A DNA stretch of 64,000 nucleotides from Yes71-27 sp040758635 (GTDB lineage: Bacteria > Bacillota > Desulfotomaculia > Desulfotomaculales > Ammonificaceae), in contig JBFLVI010000001.1 in assembly GCA_040758635.1 (NCBI GenBank), forward strand, positions 1 through 64,000. Reading direction: 5' to 3'. Shown one piece after another: positions 1-8,248 of the stretch (the stretch's first letter is position 1; every line of letters starts with the position of its first letter). Under the pieces are notes generated by a model. That model was not told where the DNA came from, did no database searches, and saw only the letters and a program-made list of their open reading frames with translations. Both the position numbers and the translations under genes were made by a program.

Positions 1-203
1 AGTGGAAGGCTAACACGGAAAAACGGCAGAAGGAGGTGAATAGTGCCGATACCCGGGTAAATGCAGCTTAAAACGGAGTGATCTTATCTGCCAGAGGGAA
101 TTTACACCAGAATTCGGACTTGACCTTGTGTGAAAGAGTTGAGTTTTTAAATTTTTTAAATAATGTGACTTTGTAGCATTGTGTGAGAAAAGGCTGAGTT
201 CTG

Positions 204-998
204 TTGTTTTTTGGTGGATTGGCGATTGCTATTCTCGGTCTCCTTGCGGGGAGTTTTCTCAGTGTGGTTATCTACCGGCTGCCGCGGAGGGAAAGCATCA
301 TCCGGCCGGCGTCGCACTGTCCGGCGTGCGGGGCGCGGCTGGCCTGGTATGATCTGATACCGGTTCTAAGTTACCTGCTTTTGCGCGGAAGATGCCGCCA
401 TTGCGGGGGGCGGATAAGTTTCCGTTACCCCGCGGTGGAAGTTTTGACGGCGGCCCTTTTCGTAACGGTTTACGCGGTGCTGGCCGGGCAGATCAAAGGC
501 GGGGCCTTCCCTGACGGGGCGCGTTTCGGCTGGGTTTTAGCCAAAACTCTCTTCTTTACGGCTGGACTCATCGCGGCGGCCTTCATTGACGTAGAGCACC
601 GGATTATCCCCAACCGGCTAATTTTGGGGCTCCTGGCGGGAGCAGCGGTGCTGGTGCCGCTGGCTGGCGATCTGAGGCTTGAGCATGCTGCTTTAGGAGG
701 TTTGGCTGCCGGCAGTGCTCTTCTGCTGCTCTCTGCGGTGACGCGGGGCGGGATGGGCGGCGGCGATATAAAGTTCGCGGCGGCTGCGGGGCTTTACTTA
801 GGCTGGCCGCTGGCGATGATAGGGCTTTTCTTGGGCGCGCTCTTAGGAGCGTTTGTTGGGTTGACGATGATTCTGTTGAAGAAAAAGACGCGGAAGGATT
901 ATATCCCGTTCGGGCCTTACCTTGCCGCCGGCTTCTTTATCGCGATGCTGTGGGGTGAGGAGCTTATCCGGCTTTACCGGACGCTGGTCGGGTTGTAG
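204..998 (+). CDS. pilD: Prepilin peptidase / leader peptidase (A24 family)
   Basis: Membrane-bound aspartic peptidase that cuts the positively charged leader from type IV prepilins and N-methylates the new N-terminus. The 264-residue product has the full-length family layout: an N-terminal hydrophobic segment, a cytoplasmic domain with two Cys pairs (CPAC at 39-42, CRHC at 64-67), then several membrane segments. The two catalytic aspartates are visible in FIDVEHR (D129) and GGGDIKF (D188). The start is a TTG with only a weak upstream AG-rich stretch, so it is uncertain by a few codons. The substrates are probably the pseudopilins encoded just downstream (2256-3638). Confidence 0.95.
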   Translation: MFFGGLAIAILGLLAGSFLSVVIYRLPRRESIIRPASHCPACGARLAWYDLIPVLSYLLLRGRCRHCGGRISFRYPAVEVLTAALFVTVYAVLAGQIKGGAFPDGARFGWVLAKTLFFTAGLIAAAFIDVEHRIIPNRLILGLLAGAAVLVPLAGDLRLEHAALGGLAAGSALLLLSAVTRGGMGGGDIKFAAAAGLYLGWPLAMIGLFLGALLGAFVGLTMILLKKKTRKDYIPFGPYLAAGFFIAMLWGEELIRLYRTLVGL

Positions 999-1021
999 CT
1001 GTGGGGATAGACTTTCGGAGC

Positions 1022-1128
1022 CGGTTCACAGTTCACGGTTCGGGCTCAAGCTGATGGAGCTTTGGGGTCCGTTCGAGTGCTTGGGCATCGGCCTTGGATA
1101 GACGTTGAACCCTGAACGCCGAACGAAA
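1022..1128. repeat. R1 intergenic repeat, one unit
   Basis: One R1 unit in forward orientation (CTGATGGAGC-TTTGG-GGTCC followed by GTTCGAG). It is preceded by heptamer-like words GTTCACA, GTTCACG, GTTCGGG and followed by CGTTGAA and CGAACGA. It is almost the same as the copy at 16090-16190. It lies between pilD and the decayed toxin-antitoxin remnant. Confidence 0.7.
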
Positions 1129-1143
1129 AAGGAGTGACCTGCG

Positions 1144-1341
1144 ATGAAAAAATCTTTGGAAAACTATGGTGACCTCAAATTGACAGAAAAGCGGATCAGC
1201 TATCTCTTGGGAGCACGGTTGTGAGAAATAGACAGGGTCAAAGCTGCGATGAAAAAACAGGACAAGATCAGGAAGAAGCATCCTGCACCTGAAGGTTGGG
1301 ATAGCGCTTTCATTATTAGAAAATGGCGGGAAAGCCGGTGA
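1144..1341 (+). pseudogene. Antitoxin-like small gene with an in-frame stop
   Basis: An ATG frame of 65 sense codons that is open except for one TGA at 1222-1224. It has a good ribosome site (AAAGGAG) about 7 bases upstream. The two halves read MKKSLENYGDLKL... and ...IDRVKAAMKKQDKIRKK, ending WRESR. The size, the charge and the GTGA overlap with the following PIN-domain start fit a VapB-type antitoxin. The family is inferred from context and not from a recognised motif. A CGA-to-TGA or TGG-to-TGA change would explain the stop. Confidence 0.5.
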
Positions 1342-1385
1342 GCGTATTAGACGCTTCGGTAATACTAAAGTGGTTTGTAGCAGAA
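1338..1385 (+). pseudogene. Truncated PIN-domain (VapC) toxin start
   Basis: The GTG at 1338 overlaps the antitoxin stop and opens a frame beginning MSVLDASVILKWFVAE. This is the characteristic first strand of a VapC PIN domain with its first catalytic Asp (D5). After about 16 residues the resemblance ends, and the frame runs on without a stop into the Uma2 remnant. Only the N-terminal scrap of the toxin survives, so it cannot be an active RNase. Confidence 0.6.
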
Positions 1386-1442
1386 CGGACACGAAAGGTC
1401 TGTCAGTATAAGGTTGAACGATGTTCAGGGAAGGCGAGCGCT

Positions 1443-2128
1443 GTGGATGAGGTAAGGGAGGCAACTTTACAGTACGAAACGCCAAGGGCTAGGCCGCCGG
1501 GCCGGATGAGCTTTGAGGAGTTCTTAACCTGGGGTGACGAGGACACCTGGGCGGAGTGGGTGGACGGGGAGGTTGTGGTTTTGACACCAGCTTCGGTAAG
1601 GCATCAAGAGATCAAAGGCTTCCTTTGTAGCCTGATAAGCGAGTTTTTGCCCCCATTACCGGCTGGGTGGCTAAGTATTGAATTGCTCCCTTCCTGGTCC
1701 GCTTGCCTGAGCCTTTGTGCCGGGGCCGGGAACCGGACATCCTTTATATAAGTAATGAGAGAATGTCGCTGCTCAAGGAAACCTACTGCGACGGGGCGCC
1801 CGACCTGATAGTTGAAATAACCTCTCCGGAGAGCCTGGCGCGGGACCGGGGCGAAAAGTATGTGGAGTACGAGGCCACCGGGGTGCGAGAATACTGGCTG
1901 GTTGATCCCGACCGGCAGTAGGCCGAGTTCTACCGGCTGGGGGGAAACAGGCGCTACAGGAGCATACCTCCTGATGAGCGGGGTATTTTCACCTCGCAGG
2001 TTTTGCCGGGCTTCCGGTTAAAGGTAGACTGGCTGTGGGAAGAAAGATTGCCCTCGGTGGTTGCGTGCCTGAAGGAGATGGGTGTGATTGAAAATAATCA
2101 AATAAAGACACAAAGGCTCAAAGAATAG
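1443..2128 (+). pseudogene. Uma2-family PD-(D/E)XK nuclease, frameshifted
   Basis: Three consecutive pieces of one Uma2 (DUF820) protein can be read. Piece 1 is in frame from GTG 1443 (MSFEEFLTWGDEDTWAEWVDGE split across 1506-1670). A frameshift follows near 1675-1690. Piece 2 contains APFLVRLPE and the nuclease core GAPDLIVEITSPES with YWLVDP. A TAG at 1919-1921 follows, then piece 3 (AEFYRLGG to the TAG at 2126-2128). The C-terminal two thirds is well preserved, so decay looks recent. Uma2 proteins are common in mobile or expanded families and their cellular role is poorly defined. Confidence 0.8.
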
Positions 2129-2255
2129 CGAACGAAAATGAAATTGGGGAAAATAATACTCAATAAGGAGATAGAATAAATCTTTGCGGCTTTGTGTGAG
2201 AAAATTGGATTCTATGTTTTTGCTTGCGTAGGGTTTCGGATTGGGGAAGAAAAGT

Positions 2256-2750
2256 ATGCGGGGCAGAAGCAAGAGGAGAAGCTTACCAGACACAGAAGCG
2301 GGGCTTACCCTGACCGAAGTCATACTTGTAGTAGTCATCATCGGCGTTTTGGCGACCGTTGCCACGCTTGGGTTCAACCGGGCCGTCGCCCATTGGGAAC
2401 TGCTGACCGCGGCGCGGACGCTGGTGAGTGATATACGCGAGACGAGGGATGAAGCGTTAAGCTCCGGCGAAGGAGCACAGGTATGGTTTTACAGGGAGTG
2501 GGACTACTACGAGCGTCGTCGCGGCGGGGCAGTTAAGGAGGAGGTTTACCTGCCAGACCGGGTTACGTTTGCTTTTATTAACGGTTTTCATAAGTTGGAG
2601 CCGTCCCCGGTGGCGTCGGCGGTTTATGAACTTCATTTTGCGCCTTCGGGAAACCCATCGGTGACCGGAACGGTTTACGTAAAGAATACCATGGATGAAT
2701 ACCGAAAAGTTGTAGTAAGGCCGGTTACTGGTCGGGTCAGGTTGGAGTAA
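2256..2750 (+). CDS. Type IV minor pseudopilin (GspH/FimT-like)
   Basis: Minor pilin carrying a class III leader and the hydrophobic helix that packs pilins into a fibre. The prepilin site is clear: leader ending EAG, then LTLTEVILVVVIIGVLA with Glu at +5. ATG 2256 is chosen over the upstream TTG at 2241 because GGGGA lies about 8 bases before it. The C-terminal domain (SGEGAQVWFYREW, then VTGTVYV) resembles GspH/FimT minor pseudopilins that prime assembly. It is first of a run of pilin-like genes spaced by 1-2 bases or overlapping. Confidence 0.88.
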   Translation: MRGRSKRRSLPDTEAGLTLTEVILVVVIIGVLATVATLGFNRAVAHWELLTAARTLVSDIRETRDEALSSGEGAQVWFYREWDYYERRRGGAVKEEVYLPDRVTFAFINGFHKLEPSPVASAVYELHFAPSGNPSVTGTVYVKNTMDEYRKVVVRPVTGRVRLE

Positions 2751-2751
2751 T

Positions 2752-3168
2752 ATGAAGAACGAAAGAAAGATTTTTTCGGTGGGCGAGATGCGTTTCTGGC
2801 AAAAGGAAAACGGTTTAACCCTTGTCGAGGTTCTGGTTGCGGCGGTGATTTTGGGGATCATCGCGGTGGGGCTTTTTGCTACCTTTGATGTGGGTGCCCG
2901 GCTGGCGGCGGCGGCGCGGGAGCAGGTAAAAGCAGTCAACCTGGCGCGGGAGAAGATGGAGGAGCTGCGGGCGGTGTCTTACGACGGCCTCGACGACAAA
3001 TCCGTGGCGGAGGAGGCGTACTTTGAGCCCACCGTTCCTGGATTCACCTACCGGGTTTCGGTGACCGACAGCGGTGCTAATATAAAGACGGTGACCGTCG
3101 CTGTCTACTACCGGGTAACTGGGACGTCAAAAGAGGTCAACCTGACGATGGAGCGTGCCAAAGTATGA
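2752..3168 (+). CDS. Type IV minor pseudopilin (PilV/GspI-like)
   Basis: A 138-residue prepilin-like protein. The leader ends KENG, and the mature end LTLVEVLVAAVILGIIA has Glu at +5. AREKMEELR after the helix is typical of PilV/GspI minor pilins. The gene starts one base after the previous stop and overlaps the next start by 4 bases (ATGA), so the three pseudopilins are probably translated together. It should be processed by the peptidase at 204-998. Confidence 0.87.
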   Translation: MKNERKIFSVGEMRFWQKENGLTLVEVLVAAVILGIIAVGLFATFDVGARLAAAAREQVKAVNLAREKMEELRAVSYDGLDDKSVAEEAYFEPTVPGFTYRVSVTDSGANIKTVTVAVYYRVTGTSKEVNLTMERAKV

Positions 3169-3638
3169 GGCGTTCTCTTGGCGAAAAAGGGCTTACTTTG
3201 GTAGAGGCGCTGGCAGCGGCAACACTGATGTCCCTAATTATTATCGGTTCGCTTCTCCTGTACGAGCGGGGAGTACGCACTTGGAGTTGGACGGAACAAG
3301 AGGCCGAAGTGGTGGACAACCTCAGGATCGCGGTGGATAAGATTGTTTACGAGCTTAGGGGCGCAACGGACATTATGAATCCAGAGGTTGGGCCAAGCGG
3401 AGGTACTCTTCTGGAGTTTAAAGATGCGTCGGAAGCAACGGTCAAGTACTACCTACATAATAAGGCACTTAGACGGAACGAGAACAATCAACCAGTAACA
3501 ACCGAGGTAGTTGCAGCGGTCTATTTCTCGCGTGACGCTCCGAGGCCGGCGCTGGTGAGAATCGAACTCTGGGGCAAAGGGCAGGGAACCCACGAGGTAT
3601 CGGTACGTACGATGGCTTATGCGGCCAATCTTCAGTAG
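3165..3638 (+). CDS. Type IV minor pseudopilin (PilW/GspJ-like)
   Basis: A 157-residue prepilin-like protein with leader MRRSLGEKG and mature end LTLVEALAAATLMSLII, again with Glu at +5. The following YERGVRTWSWTEQEAEVVDNLR stretch (split here into YERGVRTWSW and TEQEAEVVDNLR) is of the PilW/GspJ type. Its start overlaps the previous gene by 4 bases. It probably forms part of the tip complex with its two neighbours. Confidence 0.85.
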   Translation: MRRSLGEKGLTLVEALAAATLMSLIIIGSLLLYERGVRTWSWTEQEAEVVDNLRIAVDKIVYELRGATDIMNPEVGPSGGTLLEFKDASEATVKYYLHNKALRRNENNQPVTTEVVAAVYFSRDAPRPALVRIELWGKGQGTHEVSVRTMAYAANLQ

Positions 3639-3691
3639 CTGCGGGTAAGCACGCGAAACGTTTCAGTCCGATGAAAAGGGGGAATGGGAAG

Positions 3692-5041
3692 ATGCGGCGA
3701 AACGAACAGGGACAGGCGCTTCTCGTGGTGCTGATGGTGATGGCGCTGCTCGTTATTCTGGGTACGGCGACGCTGACCCTTGCCCATCACAGCAAGATTG
3801 CGGCCACCCGAGAGTCGGAAAGGGAGCAGGCTTATTACGGCGGATACGAGGCTGAGCAAGCCTTATTAGCTGCGAACTCAGGGATAGAGCGGGCGATCGG
3901 GAAGCTGAAGATCGACCCGCTGTGGCCGGATGGAACCAATCAGTGTCCTAAGGAAATGGACGGCGATGAGGCGGAAGGGCCCTGCGGCCAGGGGACGGTA
4001 GAAGAGGTGAAGATAAACAGAAGCTCGGTCACGGCGACGGGCGTTGACGTAACGATTACCAGCACCGGAAAATGCGGCAGCGCCGTAAGGAAGGTCCAGG
4101 CCGAGGTGAGGGTAAGCTACGACCCGTTCATGTGTGCTGCCGGGATCACGAACAAGGGCGGCGTGCACATAGCCGGGCAGGATGCTGTTGATCTGATCAT
4201 TTATAACACTCCGTGGGATTACGATCCTACTATAGGGTCTATTGGTTACCCGACAAATCTGGTCTTCCGCGGCGGGAGCGGCGGGTCGCCGAGTACGTTA
4301 ACTCTTTATAGAAAAAGCTATTCGGAAAACGAAGTGGTTTATGGGAACGTTTACGCTGGTGGTAATGTTAGTATTATGTCACCAAATGATGATGGAGTGG
4401 TTGTAACTGGCGATGTAAGTGCAAAGGGAACGATTAGCGGAGAGGTTTATGTGAGTGGCAACTGCTACCAAAACGCTGGCATAAAGTTCCCGGATTTTCC
4501 TTCAGGGATTGATCCGACAAACGAGGTTATCAATTACTATATAGAGGTCGCCCAAAGTTACGGAGGTGACCACTATTTTGACGGAGATCATAGCTTTACC
4601 TTAGACGAATTTCAAAATATGAACGGGGTGTACTTCGTTAATGGGAAAGCGACGATGATTCAAGGCGGTTGTGACTGTGAGGCATATACTGGTCGGGCGA
4701 CGATTGTTGCAAAAAGTATCGAAATAGACGGAGTAAAACTAATAGCGGCTCCAGGTAATAACGTGCGCGGATTGGTTTCACTCGAGAATATGGGTGTGGA
4801 AGGTTCTTGGGGTCACACCGATAGGTCCAAGCATGTCATAATTCTTTGCGGCGGTACGCTTAACCTTCATCCGTCGTATTTGAACGCCATTTGCGGTGCC
4901 GTGGCAACCCGCGGGATGATAATGTCACTCCTGGGGGACGAATATTGCACGCACTACCTCAGGTACCGAGAAGACCTTTTCCTTCTTTATCCGCCGGGGA
5001 TGCCGTATGAGGTCAAGGTTCAATCCTGGAGGCAGTTGTAA
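3692..5041 (+). CDS. PilX-like exported protein with beta-helix-like body
   Basis: The N-terminus RRNEQGQALLVVLMVMALL is a PilX-type hydrophobic anchor without a canonical Glu+5 pilin site. ATG 3692 is preferred to ATG 3671 because AGGGGG sits about 10 bases before it and nothing suitable precedes 3671. The C-terminal 300 residues contain short Gly-rich turns (VYGNVYAGGNVSIMS, VVTGDVSAKGTISGEVYVSG) like a beta-helix or bactofilin fold, plus about ten Cys. The central part (about 4180-4960) is visibly more AT-rich than neighbouring genes. It is likely a pilus-associated surface or adhesin component; the exact role is unknown. Confidence 0.75.
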   Translation: MRRNEQGQALLVVLMVMALLVILGTATLTLAHHSKIAATRESEREQAYYGGYEAEQALLAANSGIERAIGKLKIDPLWPDGTNQCPKEMDGDEAEGPCGQGTVEEVKINRSSVTATGVDVTITSTGKCGSAVRKVQAEVRVSYDPFMCAAGITNKGGVHIAGQDAVDLIIYNTPWDYDPTIGSIGYPTNLVFRGGSGGSPSTLTLYRKSYSENEVVYGNVYAGGNVSIMSPNDDGVVVTGDVSAKGTISGEVYVSGNCYQNAGIKFPDFPSGIDPTNEVINYYIEVAQSYGGDHYFDGDHSFTLDEFQNMNGVYFVNGKATMIQGGCDCEAYTGRATIVAKSIEIDGVKLIAAPGNNVRGLVSLENMGVEGSWGHTDRSKHVIILCGGTLNLHPSYLNAICGAVATRGMIMSLLGDEYCTHYLRYREDLFLLYPPGMPYEVKVQSWRQL

Positions 5042-5044
5042 CAG

Positions 5045-5335
5045 TTAGACGGTTCACGGTTCAACCGTTCGAAAGTTCGAAAGTTGAACAGTTTAACAGT
5101 TCAATAGTTTATTGGACCCATAAGGTCTATCATCTTAAGCCCAACTTCGAACTTCGAACGGACCCTGAAGTCCGTCAGCTTGAGCTTTAACGTCGAACGG
5201 ACCCCAAAGTCCGTCAGTTTGAGCATAACCTCGAACTGACCCAAGAGGTCCGTCAGCTTAAGCTCTAACGTCGAACGCAGAACGGACCCTGAAGGTCCAT
5301 CACTTTTAGCTTTAACTTTGAACGAGAAAGGGGTC
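5045..5335. repeat. R1 repeat array, five tandem units (reverse orientation)
   Basis: Five imperfect tandem units of about 37-48 bases, each with the pattern GGACC-N5-(G)GTCC-(G/A)TCA-GCTTAAGC-TTTAACGTCGAAC. Core centres are near 5122, 5163, 5206, 5245 and 5290. A lead-in of GTTCGAAAGTTCGAAAGTT and GTTCAACAGTT words precedes them. The last unit runs up to the pilM start region. The unit lengths are irregular and there are no unique spacers of constant size, so this is not CRISPR. Confidence 0.85.
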
Positions 5336-5341
5336 GTGAGG

Positions 5342-6490
5342 TTGCCTTGGCGGTTAAGCGGACTAAGTGATTCTTTGTGCGGCGCGGGAGCGGTGACGCG
5401 GGAACTGAAACGCTGGCACCGGCGGCTCTTACCCCGGAAGACGGTGCTGGCCGGGGTGGATATCGGGACCCGCGAGATCAGGGTGGCGAAGGCAAGGGCA
5501 ACCGGTGTAGGAATTGAAATTGCGGCCGTCGGCCGGTTTCCGACGCCGCCCGACGCTTTTACAAACGGGGTGCGATCCGAGCAACTGGCACTGGCGTTGA
5601 AACAGGCGGTGCAAAGCGCCGGAACGGAGATTGAAGAGGCCGTTACTACCATCGGTGGAGACAAGCTTATCGTCCGGCACGTCCGGATGCCGGTGATGCC
5701 GGATAAAGAGCTTGACCAGGCGGTCCGGTGGGAGGCGTCGCGGCACATTCCGGTTCCGCTCGAAGAGCTGGTGTTGCGCCACATCAAGCTGGGGGAAGCG
5801 GGAACGGAAAAAACGCGGCAGTTGCATGTGCTGTTAGTTGCCGCACCGCTGAGGACTGTGCATGATTATTATAACCTTTTCCAGCAGGCGGGCTTGCGGC
5901 TGGCGGCGATCGACCTGCCGGCCGTTGCGCTGTGGCGGGTTTTCGCGGGCAGTTACAAAGTGCCGCCGGTTGGCACGATGGCCGTCCTGAATATCGGCGC
6001 TGCCGTCACCCATTTTGTGGTGCTGCAGGATGGAAGACTGGCACTCACCCGGAACATTATGGTCGGCGGGGACGCGGTGACCGAGGCGCTGGCCAAGACC
6101 TATGGCGTCGAGTTTTCGATCGCCCAGCGGATGAAGGAGGAAGAGGGAGAAATCCTGGTGGCGCTGGGGGAACTCGCCGCGACAACCGAGCCGGCTCAGG
6201 TACAGATCGATTTTGCCATCCGGGCGGGGATGGGCGAGTTGGTGCGGGAGATAAAGCGGAGCCTCGGCTGGTACCAGTCACAGAGCAGGGAGAACCCGGT
6301 CCAGCGGGCGATCCTGTGCGGCGGCGGCGCAAAACTGAGGGGAATCAGTGCTTACCTGACCGAAGAACTTGGGCTACCGGTAGATATGAGCATGCCGGGG
6401 GTGAGGGTCCAAACCAATGGATCCGGCGAGGGCTACGACCCGAGTCTGGCCCTGGCAATCGGGCTGGCGGTCCGGGAGGTGGTGGGCTGA
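5342..6490 (+). CDS. pilM: Type IV pilus inner-membrane platform protein PilM
   Basis: Cytoplasmic actin-like protein that binds the N-terminal tail of PilN and links the motor to the alignment complex. The ATPase fold is visible: AGVDIGTREIRVAKA near residue 38, a phosphate-2 loop with MAVLNIGAAVTHFVVL, and AILCGGGAKLRG near the end. TTG 5342 is chosen because GAAAGGGG lies 8 bases upstream. The frame is also open to TTG 5318, but that part is repeat sequence, and a GTG at 5393 is a further alternative. It overlaps pilN by one base (TGATG). Confidence 0.93.
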   Translation: MPWRLSGLSDSLCGAGAVTRELKRWHRRLLPRKTVLAGVDIGTREIRVAKARATGVGIEIAAVGRFPTPPDAFTNGVRSEQLALALKQAVQSAGTEIEEAVTTIGGDKLIVRHVRMPVMPDKELDQAVRWEASRHIPVPLEELVLRHIKLGEAGTEKTRQLHVLLVAAPLRTVHDYYNLFQQAGLRLAAIDLPAVALWRVFAGSYKVPPVGTMAVLNIGAAVTHFVVLQDGRLALTRNIMVGGDAVTEALAKTYGVEFSIAQRMKEEEGEILVALGELAATTEPAQVQIDFAIRAGMGELVREIKRSLGWYQSQSRENPVQRAILCGGGAKLRGISAYLTEELGLPVDMSMPGVRVQTNGSGEGYDPSLALAIGLAVREVVG

Positions 6491-7134
6491 TGTACAGGGT
6501 CAACCTGCTGCCTCCGGAGCTGGTATTCGAATCCGAAAAACCGCAGCGGCGGACCAGGCCGCTCGGTCTGCTGATAATGCTTGGCACCATAGGATGCGTT
6601 GTCTACGCCGCCTTTGTTTTCTGGTTTTTCCTGAGTCGCGCCCAGTTGGAAGAAAAAAGGCAGGCCCTGGCGGCCCTTGAACCCCAAATTCAACAGGTCG
6701 AGGCCCTGCAGAACAGGGCCGTTGCGCTGCAAGCACGCACGGCGGCCTGGCAGGAGGTTCTGGTAGAGCGGCGGACGCACTATCCGGCGTTGGCCGACCT
6801 GCAGCGCTTCCTCCCGGCGGACATGTGGCTCACGCGGGTGGAAGTTGCCCGGCCGGAGCCGCAAGTGTCCGAAAGCGCTCCTCAGCAGGGAGCAGTTGAA
6901 AACCGGCAGGCACAGGCACCGCCGCCCCCGGCCTTTCCGAGACCCACGCGGGTGGTTATCGAGGGCGGAACCGGTTCTTTAGCTTCAGTCGGGGTTTACA
7001 TCAATAAGCTCTGCCGCCTGCCCTATTTCACGAACGTAGTGCTGAAAGAAGTCCGGGAAGTAAGGACCGCGGGGCAGCCAGGCGCCATCGTTTTCACCAT
7101 CGAGGCAGGGCTTAAAGAAGGAGGCGGCAGGTGA
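6490..7134 (+). CDS. pilN: Type IV pilus assembly protein PilN
   Basis: Bitopic membrane protein of 214 residues that forms a complex with PilM and PilO. The N-terminal MYRVNLLPPEL is the PilM-binding INLLP-type motif. One membrane helix follows at about residues 24-49, then a coiled coil (LEEKRQALAALEPQIQQVEAL) and a periplasmic-type domain with a Pro-rich spacer (QAPPPPAFP). The same frame is open further upstream as an overlap of pilM, but the start at 6490 is fixed by the motif. It is coupled to both neighbours by overlapping stop/start codons. Confidence 0.93.
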   Translation: MYRVNLLPPELVFESEKPQRRTRPLGLLIMLGTIGCVVYAAFVFWFFLSRAQLEEKRQALAALEPQIQQVEALQNRAVALQARTAAWQEVLVERRTHYPALADLQRFLPADMWLTRVEVARPEPQVSESAPQQGAVENRQAQAPPPPAFPRPTRVVIEGGTGSLASVGVYINKLCRLPYFTNVVLKEVREVRTAGQPGAIVFTIEAGLKEGGGR

Positions 7135-7829
7135 TGTGGCGGCGGCTCAGCCAGCGGGAGCGGGTTTTGGTTTCGTTGTTGGCAGCAATTGTGGTTTTCT
7201 ACCTCTTATTATGGGTATATGTGCTGCAGCCCCAGATAAAGGCCTTTAGCGACCTGCGCCGCGAATTGGCAATGGCTACCGTCCGACTTGAGAAGGGACG
7301 CGATGTCGCCCGCTCCCTTGAGCGGCAGCGGCTGGCCGTGGCGGAAGCGGAGAAGCAGTTCGCACGAGTGGCGACGCGTTTCGAGCACGATCTCCGGGAT
7401 GGGGCGGTCCTGGTTGATATCGGTTTTGAAGCGGCGCGCCAGGGTGTGGCAGTAACCCTCGTCCGCCCTGCTGCGGTAATCCAGAAGGAACATTACCTGG
7501 AGTTGCCTTTCGAGTTTGTTGTGCGCGGGGATTACCTGCGGGTGCTGGAGTTTATTCGTAAGGTTGAAAACCTGAGCAATCTCTCCGAAATACGGCGGCT
7601 GGAAGTGAAGGCGCTCGCGCTTGCGGAGAACCCCTCTGCTTCACCGTTGCAAGCCGACGGGCGGGTGCAAGCCAACCTCACGCTGGTGCTCTACATGGCC
7701 CCCACGCCGGAAAACAAGCTTCAACTCGAGGCGCTGGCCGAATGGGTTGTAGGCCGGTATAACGCCTATCAGGCCCAGAACAGGACGCTCCCGCACCCCG
7801 GACTGACCGGTGCTGGGCCGGTCTGGTAG
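7134..7829 (+). CDS. pilO: Type IV pilus assembly protein PilO
   Basis: A 231-residue bitopic protein. A short basic N-terminus (RRLSQRER) precedes one membrane helix (VLVSLLAAIVVFYLLLWVYV), a coiled coil and a ferredoxin-like globular domain (LPFEFVVRGDYLRVLEFIRK). PilO dimerises with PilN around the pilus platform. GGAGG at 7120-7124 serves either GTG 7131 or ATG 7134. The cluster stops here: no pilin motor ATPase, PilC platform or secretin is seen downstream. Confidence 0.92.
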   Translation: MWRRLSQRERVLVSLLAAIVVFYLLLWVYVLQPQIKAFSDLRRELAMATVRLEKGRDVARSLERQRLAVAEAEKQFARVATRFEHDLRDGAVLVDIGFEAARQGVAVTLVRPAAVIQKEHYLELPFEFVVRGDYLRVLEFIRKVENLSNLSEIRRLEVKALALAENPSASPLQADGRVQANLTLVLYMAPTPENKLQLEALAEWVVGRYNAYQAQNRTLPHPGLTGAGPVW

Positions 7830-8077
7830 CCGGCTGATGCCCGTTCGCAGGACGGCTGTTTCGGGTTTTCCGGTCGCCTGAAACTGATGGAAGTCGGAAG
7901 CGAGTTGTAGCGGCACCTGATAGACCGTCCGGTCGCGGGCAAGGAGTGCGGATGAATTGGTGTTCGGAATGCCGGCAGTGAGCCGGTTTTATCTTCTCTT
8001 GTCGGAGGAATGAAAATGCGCTGAAGGAAAACAGGGAAAGATAGAGTAAAAAGTTATAGCAATTGGGAAAGGTTCAG
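7830..8077. other. Intergenic stretch with no supported gene
   Basis: About 250 bases between pilO and the R1 block. Short open stretches exist in several frames, but none has a recognisable domain together with a ribosome site. A fragment CTGAAACTGATGGAAGTCGG near 7878 looks like a degraded half of an R1 unit. Nothing else was recognised. Confidence 0.4.
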
Positions 8078-8229
8078 GCTTAAGGTGATAGATCTTAAAG
8101 GTCAGTTCGACGTTCGAACTTAAGCTGATGGACCTCTGCGGTCAGTTCGAAGTTCGAAGTTCAACCGAAGTTTGACGTAGAACGTAGACGGACCACAAAG
8201 GTCCATCCACCTAAGGTTTAACGTAGAAC
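8078..8229. repeat. R1 repeats, two forward and one reverse unit
   Basis: Two forward units (GTGATAGATCTTAAAGGTC and CTGATGGACCTCTGCGGTC) are followed by GTTCGAAGTTCGAAGTTC words. An inverted unit follows (GGACC-ACAAA-GGTCC-ATCC). The opposing orientation in one gap shows that the units are independent modules. The block ends just before the tldD ribosome site. Confidence 0.75.
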
Positions 8230-8248
8230 GACTGAAGGAGTGGGCTTT

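Noticed and set aside
1..203. Possible riboswitch or leader RNA before pilD
   Set aside because: I checked for a c-di-GMP-type pattern, which would suit a pilus gene, but the conserved blocks are missing. Nothing could be supported.
5045..5335. CRISPR-like array
   Set aside because: Unit lengths vary (about 37-48), the variable parts are diverged flank words and not unique spacers, and there are no cas genes.
5932..6489. Upstream extension of the pilN frame through pilM
   Set aside because: The extension translates to Gly/Arg-rich nonsense; the INLLP-type motif fixes the pilN start at 6490.
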